13,233 nt of DNA. Origin: CAISIP01 sp043759735. Its GTDB lineage: Bacteria > Pseudomonadota > Gammaproteobacteria > Burkholderiales > Burkholderiaceae_C. Under the pieces are notes generated by a model that saw only the letters and a program-made list of their open reading frames with translations, had not been told where the DNA came from and did not search any database. The position numbers and the translations under genes are program-made. Below, in pieces: positions 1 through 6,379 of this stretch (the first letter of the stretch is position 1; every line of letters starts with the position of its first letter). The stretch is from contig JAYUQC010000082.1 of NCBI GenBank assembly GCA_043759735.1, positions 1 through 13,233 on the forward strand. Reading direction: 5' to 3'.

Positions 1-74
1 AGCCTGAATCATGACAGAAAACCATCTAAACGAACAGTATTGAGACTTGACCCCAACGGCTTACCCTTTCAAAA

Positions 75-119
75 CAAGACTTGACCCCAACGGCTTAACC
101 GCTTTGGGGTCAAGTCTTG
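75..119. repeat. Inverted repeat (hairpin) of the CAAGACTTGACCCC core
   Basis: Positions 75-88 (CAAGACTTGACCCC) and 106-119 (GGGGTCAAGTCTTG) are a perfect 14-bp inverted repeat. The 17-nt centre can itself pair weakly (CGG at 91-93 with CCG at 99-101). The sequence from 77 to 97 also repeats 43-63 almost exactly, ending both times in AACGGCTTA. The arrangement resembles REP/BIME-type elements or the flank of a small IS200-like or RAYT-type transposable element, but no transposase is present. It could also act as a bidirectional transcription terminator, although no T-run follows. Confidence 0.75.
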
Positions 120-210
120 CATTGCCACATTTCAAAGGTACTTTGCGGGCACGGCCAATTTCTGGATGAGCAATGCGAAAAGAAGATGTTGCATTGCCAG
201 ACCTGGCCCC

Positions 211-295
211 AAAGGCCTGTTGCATCGCAAGACTTGACCCCAGAGTCTCCATTGCCACAAAGGCCTGTTGCATCGCAAGACTTGACCCCAGAGTC
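211..295. repeat. Two 37-bp direct repeats, 48-bp period
   Basis: Positions 211-247 and 259-295 are identical over 37 bp, beginning AAAGGCCTGTTGCATCGC and including the AAGACTTGACCCCA core. The short module GAGTCTCC occurs at 244-251 and again at 302-309, and CCTGGCCCCAAA at 202-213 and 308-319, so the array looks mosaic, built by repeated partial duplication. Only two full units are visible and the intervening 11 bp is not spacer-like, which speaks against CRISPR. Confidence 0.8.
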
Positions 296-421
296 CTGCC
301 AGAGTCTCCCTGGCCCCAAATGCGCCAACAAAGGCGCCAAGCTGCGCGAGCCGCCACGCAAGCGGCGCTATCGATGTGAGGGGGAAATGGCATGATGTTT
401 AAGTTAGCGCTTATGCCCCAT

Positions 422-455
422 GGGGGGCCTGGCCAAACCAGGGCTGGGGGCGCTC
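422..455. repeat. 34-bp hairpin repeat, copy 1
   Basis: This 34-bp sequence recurs at 8242-8275 with 32 of 34 bases identical; the differences are at 434 and 437. It contains CCTGG (428-432) and CCAGG (438-442) around a 5-nt loop, and is preceded by a C-run (416-419) opposite a G-run. It overlaps the TGA stop of the aldehyde dehydrogenase (454-456 on the minus strand), so in the mRNA the hairpin forms immediately after translation ends. A role in mRNA end protection or termination is possible but unproven. Confidence 0.75.
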
Positions 456-1881
456 AATACGCCATCACCACCAACCGCGTCTGCGTAAATTCCAGCATCC
501 CATGCTTGCCATCGTCCCCACCTAACCCGGAACGTTTCCACCCCGCGTGGTACCCCTGGTACGGGTCGGCAGGCGTGCGGTTGATGTACAACTCCCCGGC
601 TTCGATCTCGTTGCCGGCCTGCATGACCTGGCGGTAGTCGTTGCTGAACAGAACCGAGGCCAGACCGTACTGGTGGTCGCTGGCCATGGCCAGCGCGTCG
701 TCGAAGCTGTCGTAGGGTAATACGCACAACACAGGGCCGAAAGTTTCCTGTTGCACGATCTCGGCGTCCTGGCGCATGCCGCTGAGCAGTGTGGGCGGGT
801 AGAAATAGCCCTTGACTTCGTCGGGCATGACGCCTCCGCATTCGAGTCTCGCACTGTCGGCAACAGCACGTTGCACCATGTCATGGATGCCCTGGCGCGC
901 GGCGGCGCTGACCAGCGGGCCCATGCGCGACGCGTCCGCGTCGCGGCCGCCAAAGGCGCGCGCCTGCATGGCCGTGCGCAGGCGAGCCAGCACCCGATCG
1001 TGCAACGCGCGTTGCACGTAGACGCGTTCGACCGCGGTGCACAACTGGCCGCAGTGGGTTGTCTTGGAGGCGACGATGGCGGCGATCGCCTTGTCCAGGT
1101 CGGCGCTAGGCGTGATGATGGCTGGCGTCTTGCCGCCCATCTCCAGCGAGACGCGCGCGATGTTGACCTTCGAGAACTCCAGCATGCGGCGCCCGGCGGC
1201 AACGCTGCCAGTCAGCGTGATCATGGCCACGCGTGCATGCGTGCACATCTGCTCGGCCGCGTCATGGTCCATCGCCATGATGTTGACTACGCCCGCCGGC
1301 AGGCCCGCATCCAGCACCGCCTGCGCGATCTCGAAGGCGCTGCAGGGCGTATTGTTGCTCGGGCGCACGACGACGGTGTTGCCGGTGATCAGCGCCGGCG
1401 CGATCTTGCGCAGCAACGTGTAGACCGGGTAGTTGAACGGGATCAGGCAGGCTGCGACGCCCAGCGGTTCGCGGTGCAGCACCAGATTCTCCGACGGGCT
1501 GTCGCTGGGGATGACCTCGCCTTCGATGCGCCGCGCCCATTCGGCGTGGTACCGCGTGATGTCGGCCGCGTATACGGCCTCGTTGGTCGCGTCATCCAGG
1601 CTTTTGCCGGACTCCAGCGCGAGCGCCGCACCGATCGCGTCCTTGCGCGCAACCAGCGCGTCGGCGAGGCGGCGCATGAAGTCCGCGCGTGCGATCGCCG
1701 GCGTCTTGCGCCACGCACGCTGGGCTTGCGCGGCGGCGTCGCAGGCTTGCAGGACCTGCGCTGGACTTGCCAGATGGACCCGCCCGGCAATCGCTTCCGT
1801 GGCGGGGTTGACGATGTCAATGATGCAGCCGGCGTCGGACGCGACCCATCGGTTGGCAATGAGGTTCTGGTAGGTTTTCAT
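454..1881 (-). CDS. AldA-like NAD(P)-dependent aldehyde dehydrogenase
   Basis: A 475-residue protein, normal length for the ALDH superfamily. It oxidises an aldehyde to its acid in the cytoplasm. Visible landmarks: N150 in FNYP, the glycine turn TGS near 224-226, general base E247 in LEMGG, nucleophile C281 in GQLC, and E379/F381 in ETFGPV. The C-terminal part (YHAEWARR near 111-118, YINR at 432-435, YHAGWKRSG near 444-452, DGKHG at 457-461) closely recalls E. coli lactaldehyde/glycolaldehyde dehydrogenase AldA. Odd: the usual KPSE that binds the cofactor ribose/phosphate reads RPSN (173-176). I chose the ATG at 1881 because homology begins there; the open frame runs upstream to 2046 without family similarity. 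It starts 26 bp after the dehydratase gene, so the two are probably cotranscribed. The ribosome-binding site is weak. Substrate unknown; glycolaldehyde, lactaldehyde or a keto-acid semialdehyde would fit. Confidence 0.93.
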   Translation of the reverse strand: MKTYQNLIANRWVASDAGCIIDIVNPATEAIAGRVHLASPAQVLQACDAAAQAQRAWRKTPAIARADFMRRLADALVARKDAIGAALALESGKSLDDATNEAVYAADITRYHAEWARRIEGEVIPSDSPSENLVLHREPLGVAACLIPFNYPVYTLLRKIAPALITGNTVVVRPSNNTPCSAFEIAQAVLDAGLPAGVVNIMAMDHDAAEQMCTHARVAMITLTGSVAAGRRMLEFSKVNIARVSLEMGGKTPAIITPSADLDKAIAAIVASKTTHCGQLCTAVERVYVQRALHDRVLARLRTAMQARAFGGRDADASRMGPLVSAAARQGIHDMVQRAVADSARLECGGVMPDEVKGYFYPPTLLSGMRQDAEIVQQETFGPVLCVLPYDSFDDALAMASDHQYGLASVLFSNDYRQVMQAGNEIEAGELYINRTPADPYQGYHAGWKRSGLGGDDGKHGMLEFTQTRLVVMAY

Positions 1882-1907
1882 GGTTTCTTGGTCTGGCACA
1901 CAAGGTC

Positions 1908-3107
1908 TCAGTAGTACCCTAGCGGGTGCTGCGCCATCTCCAGATGCAGCGCGGTGCTGGTGTATGGATTGGCCAGTGCGACTTCCTCGTTCAGTTCCAC
2001 GCCCAGGCCTGGGTCCTTGCTCGGTATCACGTAACCGTCTTCCCACTGGATCTTCTTCTTCAGCAGCTTTTCATGGAAGCCGCCGAGTTGCTGGATGCTC
2101 TCGAGGATCAGGAAGTTCGGGATGCTGGCGGCGAGCTGGATGTTGGCGGCCGCCTCGATCGGGCCACAGTACAGGTGCGGCGCAATCTGCGCATAGTGGG
2201 TCTCGGCCATGCCGGCGATCTTCTTGCACTCCAGGATGCCGCCGACCCGGCCCAGCGCCGGTTGCAGGATGCTAGCGGCGCCGGTCTCGAGCACGCGCGC
2301 AAACTCGTATTTGGTGCACAGGCGCTCGCCGGTGGCGACCGGGATGCTGGTGTGGCGCGCCACCTCGGCCATCATCTCCGGGCGCTCGGGCGGTGTCGGC
2401 TCTTCGAACCACAAAGGGTCGTATTTTTCGATCCGCCGCGCCATGCGCTTGGCGCCGGACACGGTGAACTGGCCGTGGGTGCCGAACAGGATGTCGGCCT
2501 TGTCACCGACCGCCTCGCGGATCAGCTTGCAAAAGCGCTCCGACAGGTTCATGCGTTCCAGCGTGGGCTGGCGCGGATCGAACACCGAATAGCCTCCGAC
2601 GGGATCGAGTTTGACCGCGGTGAAGCCCTGTTGTACATAGACGGCAGCGCGTTCGGCCGACTTGACCGGGTCGTCGTAGAACGCGTCGGTCTCGTTCTCG
2701 TCGGGGTACAGATAGGTATAGGAGCGCAGACGCGGGTTGACCAGGCCGCCGAGCAACTTGTAGATGGGTTGCTCCAGCGCCTTGCCGGTGATGTCCCAGC
2801 AGGCCATCTCCAGCGCGCTGAGCACACCCATCAGCGAAACGTCCGGGCGCAGCGTAAAGCCTGCACCATAGGCCTTGCGCCACAGGGTTTCGATCTGCAT
2901 CGGGTCCTCTCCGGCGAACACGCGTTCGAACAGGTCCTCGGCCATAGCGGCGATCACATGCGGGCTGAAGGTCGCCGCATAGGCCTCGCCGACACCTTCG
3001 ATGCCGCAGGCGGTACGGATCTTCACAAACACGAAATATTTGCCGCCAAACGACGGTGGCGGGTTGCCAACGATAAAAGTCTTGATGGATGCGAGTTGCA
3101 TGGGCAT
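1908..3107 (-). CDS. Enolase-superfamily (mandelate racemase/muconate lactonizing type) sugar-acid dehydratase-like enzyme
   Basis: A 399-residue protein. An N-terminal capping domain (about 1-125) is followed by a TIM barrel. It resembles galactonate dehydratase DgoD in layout and in phrases such as AGERL/TGERL, ILQP, KIAGMAE, PGLGVE and the barrel-end PH motif. Members of this group abstract the proton alpha to a carboxylate, typically dehydrating a sugar acid to a 2-keto-3-deoxy acid. Seen: K166-L-D168 on the second barrel strand, E235/E236 in WFEEP, E261 in TGERL, H311 in PHLYCGP. Odd: the first metal-ligand position, Asp in DgoD (DFHG) and in mannonate dehydratase, reads G209-T-H211-G, and the Asp that partners the catalytic His (QPDL in DgoD) is A284 (QPAL). 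Start: ATG at 3107 is only 3 nt from an AGGAG, while the ATG at 3101 has 9 nt spacing, so the true start may be 3101 (397 residues). The gene begins 15 bp after GMC oxidoreductase 1. The substrate cannot be assigned. Confidence 0.9.
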   Translation of the reverse strand: MPMQLASIKTFIVGNPPPSFGGKYFVFVKIRTACGIEGVGEAYAATFSPHVIAAMAEDLFERVFAGEDPMQIETLWRKAYGAGFTLRPDVSLMGVLSALEMACWDITGKALEQPIYKLLGGLVNPRLRSYTYLYPDENETDAFYDDPVKSAERAAVYVQQGFTAVKLDPVGGYSVFDPRQPTLERMNLSERFCKLIREAVGDKADILFGTHGQFTVSGAKRMARRIEKYDPLWFEEPTPPERPEMMAEVARHTSIPVATGERLCTKYEFARVLETGAASILQPALGRVGGILECKKIAGMAETHYAQIAPHLYCGPIEAAANIQLAASIPNFLILESIQQLGGFHEKLLKKKIQWEDGYVIPSKDPGLGVELNEEVALANPYTSTALHLEMAQHPLGYY

Positions 3108-3110
3108 GTG

Positions 3111-3115
3111 CTCCT
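3111..3115 (-). promoter_or_regulatory. Ribosome-binding site of the enolase-superfamily gene
   Basis: AGGAG on the minus strand. It is 3 nt from the ATG at 3107 but 9 nt from the in-frame ATG at 3101. The spacing favours the second ATG, giving an N-terminus MQLASIKTF rather than MPMQLASIKTF. Confidence 0.6.
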
Positions 3116-3122
3116 GGTGAAA

Positions 3123-4742
3123 TCAATGCTGCGCGGCCAGGATGGCTTGCGCGCCCTTGTGCGCGACCATCGTGGTCGGCGCATGCGTATTGCCCGAGGT
3201 GAGGTTCGGAAACACCGACGCGTCGACGATATACAGATGGTCGAGTCCGTGCACTTTCAGGTCGGCGCCGACGACCGAGGTGGCCGCGTCCGGCCCCATG
3301 CGGCAACTGCCAACGGGGTGGTAGCAGGTGCTGGCCCGATTGCGGAAATCTTGCACCATGTCCGCATCGGACATGCCGGTCAGGCTGGGCGGGATCGGTT
3401 GCTGGATCAGGCCCCGCATCGCTGCGGTCTCGCAAAGGCGTCGTATCAGTCGCGCGCCGCGCAGCGCCTGCGCCACGTCTTCGGGGTGCGACAGGTAGTT
3501 GGGCAGGATGCGCGGCGCCTGCGCGGCCTCTGGTCCGGCGATCTCGACCTTTCCGCGGCTCAGCGGTCGGCAGGGCTGGAAACACAGGATGAAGCCGGCG
3601 AAGCGGTCGGGCACGATCTGGGTGCCGGTCTTCGATGCGGCCAGGGTGTAGGTGATCGGATTGCAATAGAGCTGCATGTCGGCTTGCAATGCCTTCGGAT
3701 GCGAACGCACAAAGCCACCGCACTGGTTCACGCTGATGCTCAAGGGCCCGCCCAGCGTGCTCACATATCGCAGGCCGACGCGCAGCCTGCCCCATGCGGA
3801 GCCGAGCACGTTGTTCAGCGTGGGTTCGGTGGCCTTGAAGGAGTAGCTCATGGCCAGATGGTCCTGCAGATTGGCACCCACCTGCTCCTGCAACAGCACC
3901 GGCATGATGCCATGGCGCTCGAGCAGCGCAGCAGGGCCTACGCCCGAAAGTTGCAGCAATTGCGGACTCTGGATCGCACCGGCGCTGAGCACGACCGCCG
4001 CGCGCGCGCGCGCCGTGTGAAGGGCGCCGCCTTGCCGATAGCACACACCGACGGCCCTGCGGCCTTCGAACAGCACGCGCTCCACGCATGCCCCGGTCTG
4101 CAGGTCGAGCCGGCCGCGCCTTTGCGCCGGACGCAGGAAGGCATCGGCGGCCGACCAGCGCATGCCGCGGCGGGTGTTGATGCGGTAACGCCCAACGCCC
4201 TCGGGCTGGGCCCCATTGAAGTCCTCGGTGAACGGCAGCCCGGCTTGGCGGGCAGCGTCGAAGAAATGGTGTTGCGTCGGGTGCAGCTGGTGGCGCACGT
4301 CGCTGACGAACAGCGAACCGCCCGGCGACGCAACGCCGTCGGCGTCCACGGGTCGCTCGAATTGTTCGTAGACAGGGCGCACGTCGGACCAGGACCAGCC
4401 GCGATTGCCCTCCAGCGCCCAGTCATCGAAGTCGCGCGGCAGGCCGCGGCAATACACCATGGCGTTGATCGAGCTCGAACCGCCGACGACCTTGCCGCGC
4501 GGAAAATAGATGCGCCGGTTGTTCAGTCCCGGGTCTTGTTCGGCCTCGAACTTCCAGTTGACGCGTTCGTCGTAGAAGGTCTTGCCATACCCGATCGGCA
4601 TGTTGATCCATACGCGGCGGTCATGTCCACCCGCTTCCAGCACCAGTACCGTGGTGCGGCCATCGGCGCTCAGCTTGTCGGCCAGCACACAGCCGGCAGA
4701 ACCGCTGCCCACAATGATGTAGTCGACTTCTGTGTCCGCCAC
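3123..4742 (-). CDS. GMC-family FAD-dependent oxidoreductase 1 (His-His active site)
   Basis: A 539-residue protein from a GTG start, typical for the glucose-methanol-choline family, which oxidises primary or secondary alcohols with FAD. Seen: Rossmann motif VGSGSAG (11-17), the FAD-ribose acid in VLEAGG (E36), GMC signature 1 around 82-100 (RGKVVGGSSSIN), signature 2 around 255-269 (GAIQSPQLLQLSGVG), and the C-terminal catalytic pair H475 (CYHPVG) and H520 (GNTHAP). Choline-dehydrogenase-like members usually have Asn at the second position, so this one has the His-His pair found in glucose oxidase and aryl-alcohol oxidase. There is no signal peptide. I chose the GTG at 4742 because FAD-domain homology begins at once; the frame is open to a TTG at 4856, but that extension resembles nothing. 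It lies 134 bp after the MFS gene and 15 bp before the dehydratase gene. The substrate is probably a sugar-like or polyol alcohol, by context only. Confidence 0.93.
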   Translation of the reverse strand: MADTEVDYIIVGSGSAGCVLADKLSADGRTTVLVLEAGGHDRRVWINMPIGYGKTFYDERVNWKFEAEQDPGLNNRRIYFPRGKVVGGSSSINAMVYCRGLPRDFDDWALEGNRGWSWSDVRPVYEQFERPVDADGVASPGGSLFVSDVRHQLHPTQHHFFDAARQAGLPFTEDFNGAQPEGVGRYRINTRRGMRWSAADAFLRPAQRRGRLDLQTGACVERVLFEGRRAVGVCYRQGGALHTARARAAVVLSAGAIQSPQLLQLSGVGPAALLERHGIMPVLLQEQVGANLQDHLAMSYSFKATEPTLNNVLGSAWGRLRVGLRYVSTLGGPLSISVNQCGGFVRSHPKALQADMQLYCNPITYTLAASKTGTQIVPDRFAGFILCFQPCRPLSRGKVEIAGPEAAQAPRILPNYLSHPEDVAQALRGARLIRRLCETAAMRGLIQQPIPPSLTGMSDADMVQDFRNRASTCYHPVGSCRMGPDAATSVVGADLKVHGLDHLYIVDASVFPNLTSGNTHAPTTMVAHKGAQAILAAQH

Positions 4743-4876
4743 GAGTACCCCGCATGACGGTCCGATCCGACGCAACACTGCGTACGCATTGGCCCGACCG
4801 GAAAGTGTAGGCGCTTCATCATGCGCCCAAGGACTATCGCCGTGGGCGCAATTCAAGTAATTGCCCCGACCTGTGC

Positions 4877-6196
4877 TCAGCCCGGTCTGGACGCACTGGT
4901 CGCGGGAATCGGTTCCTCGGGTGGCGGTGCCGCGGCGTCGTCGGCTCTTTGCTTTGGCATTTTGCCATCGGGAATGCGCGGATCCATCGGCAGGACCGCC
5001 TGTGTACTGCTGCCCGCCATCACATAGTCGGACTTTTCATGGGGGTCACCGTGGTTGAGCGGGAACTTGCGCTTGTAATGCCATGTGAGCGTTGCCAGAA
5101 CCGATAGCACACCGGCAAAGTACAGCATCAATGCCTCCGGGCCCATCAGGTCCATCAGGCCGCCGGCCAGCGTCGGGCCGATGGTGGCGCCCATACCATT
5201 GAGTAGCAGCAGGCCGCCGGTGACCTGCAGTACCTTGGCGCGATCGACCAGATCGTTGACATGCGCCACGCTGATGCCGTAGACGGTGAACGCCAGTCCG
5301 CCGAAAACCACACCCAGTCCGATCAACGAGTTCTCATAATCGCGCGCCAGAATGTAGCCGACACCGGCCACGGCAGCGCAGGCGAGCGCAACCCAGAGCA
5401 ACACCAGGCGCCGGTCATGCCGATCGGAGAAATGGCCTACCGGCCACTGGAACACCGCCCCACCCAGGATGGTGGCGGCCATGAAGGTGGCGATGCCGGC
5501 CTCGCTGAAGCCGACGCCGGCGCCGAACACATGGCCCAGGCCGAGCAGCGGCCCGCTCAGCATGCCCGAGACCAGCGCGCCGATCGTTCCGATCGGCGAG
5601 ATCGTGAACAGCTCGATCAGGCTGAACGTGGACGCTTCGGTTACCACGGGCTGGTCTACCGGTGTCAACGTGATCGGAACCAGCGCGAACGAAAACAGCA
5701 CCGAGACCATCACAAATGGAACGAAGCCGAACCGGTCGCCAACCAGGATCAGCCACTGGCCGACAGCCAGCGACACCATGTTGACGACCAGGTAGATCGC
5801 AAACACCTTGCCGCGCTGTGCGGTCGGTGCAACCACATTGAGCCAGCTCTCCACCACCAGGTACAAGCCGACCAGACACAGGCCGGTGACAAAACGCAGG
5901 GCGCCCCAGTACCAGGGGTTGATCCACAGCGCGTGCAGCAGTGGCAAGGTCGAGGCGATCGATGCCATGGCGGCGAATGCCCGGATGAAACCGACCTTGC
6001 GAATGATGTGCGGGCAGGCATAGGTGCCGTAGATCGCACCGGCGAAATATGCCGACATCACCAGGCCGGTGACCAGGCCGGAGAATTTCGCAGCTGCCGC
6101 CTGCGCGCCGATAGCGGCAAACATCAGGCCGGTGCCGACGATCAGCAGTGCAACACCGCTGAGCAATGCCACCAGTGGCAGCAGGAGTTTTCCCAC
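4877..6196 (-). CDS. YcaD-like MFS transporter
   Basis: A 439-residue integral membrane protein with about 12 hydrophobic segments between residues 4 and 373. Seen: a motif-A-like loop after segment 2 (PHIIRKVGFIR, 62-72) and its second-half counterpart GHFSDRHDRR (254-263). The stretch VVESWLN (114-120) with RGKVFAIYLV (128-137) and GQWL (146-149) resembles E. coli YcaD and its relatives in the major facilitator superfamily. Its likely job is inner-membrane import or export of a small solute, here probably the substrate of the neighbouring oxidoreductases. The start is GTG at 6196, with a GAGG 7 nt upstream (6204-6207). Odd: a hydrophilic tail of about 65 residues (374-439) rich in Pro, Ala, Glu and Lys, longer than in YcaD. 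It lies between the two GMC genes, on the same strand. The substrate cannot be read from the sequence. Confidence 0.9.
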   Translation of the reverse strand: MGKLLLPLVALLSGVALLIVGTGLMFAAIGAQAAAAKFSGLVTGLVMSAYFAGAIYGTYACPHIIRKVGFIRAFAAMASIASTLPLLHALWINPWYWGALRFVTGLCLVGLYLVVESWLNVVAPTAQRGKVFAIYLVVNMVSLAVGQWLILVGDRFGFVPFVMVSVLFSFALVPITLTPVDQPVVTEASTFSLIELFTISPIGTIGALVSGMLSGPLLGLGHVFGAGVGFSEAGIATFMAATILGGAVFQWPVGHFSDRHDRRLVLLWVALACAAVAGVGYILARDYENSLIGLGVVFGGLAFTVYGISVAHVNDLVDRAKVLQVTGGLLLLNGMGATIGPTLAGGLMDLMGPEALMLYFAGVLSVLATLTWHYKRKFPLNHGDPHEKSDYVMAGSSTQAVLPMDPRIPDGKMPKQRADDAAAPPPEEPIPATSASRPG

Positions 6197-6203
6197 GATC
6201 GAA

Positions 6204-6207
6204 CCTC
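6204..6207 (-). promoter_or_regulatory. Ribosome-binding site supporting the GTG start of the MFS gene
   Basis: GAGG on the minus strand, 7 nt before the GTG at 6196. It supports a GTG initiation codon and the short N-terminus MGKLLLPLV, which leads directly into transmembrane segment 1. Confidence 0.6.
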
Positions 6208-6379
6208 GATGCAGATAGTTGGTGGCCTGTCGGGCCGGGACGCGACCGGATGGTCCGTCAAAGTATCACACGGCCGCGTTCGGCAACGGGCGGTTTCGCG
6301 ACTCCGGCCGGTCCGAACAAGGCGCCACTGCCAGTGCTGACAAGGCTGCCAGCGCCGGTCGCCGCAGTTCCGGTGTCGG

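Larger units (their letters stand above)
1..453. other. Gene-free repeat-rich region
   Basis: I see no credible gene here on either strand. The open frames translate mostly the repeats themselves, giving the same short peptide twice, and match no family I recognise. The stretch holds at least four direct and one inverted copy of a core AAGACTTGACCCCA or a close variant, near 43, 77, 229 and 277 (direct) and 105 (inverted). It ends with a hairpin repeat at 422-455. It lies downstream of the aldehyde dehydrogenase gene, so it may be a collecting point for small mobile or REP-like sequences. Positions about 320-415 show no structure that I can name. Confidence 0.7.

Noticed and set aside
211..295. 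CRISPR-like array
   Set aside because: Only two units, an 11-bp interval, and the core also occurs inverted and in other contexts; this does not fit repeat-spacer structure.
61..393. A 110-residue open frame on the minus strand and overlapping plus-strand frames in the left region
   Set aside because: The translation is made of the local repeats (the same peptide appears twice), without domain signals or a ribosome-binding site. It is better explained as repeat DNA.
1882..2046. N-terminal extension of the aldehyde dehydrogenase upstream of 1881
   Set aside because: It overlaps the dehydratase gene, is Arg/Gly-rich, and ALDH similarity starts at the ATG at 1881.
1926..4757. A very long plus-strand open frame (about 940 codons) opposite the dehydratase and GMC oxidoreductase 1 genes
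   Set aside because: High-GC DNA opens long antisense frames. The minus-strand proteins match known families with intact motifs, while this frame is His/Arg/Ala-rich with no family character.
4743..4856. N-terminal extension of GMC oxidoreductase 1 to a TTG at 4856
   Set aside because: The extra 38 residues have no similarity to the family, and the FAD-binding strand begins right after the GTG at 4742.
4743..4876. Internal promoter before GMC oxidoreductase 1 (TACACT as a -10)
   Set aside because: No acceptable -35 at proper spacing; the call would rest on a single hexamer.
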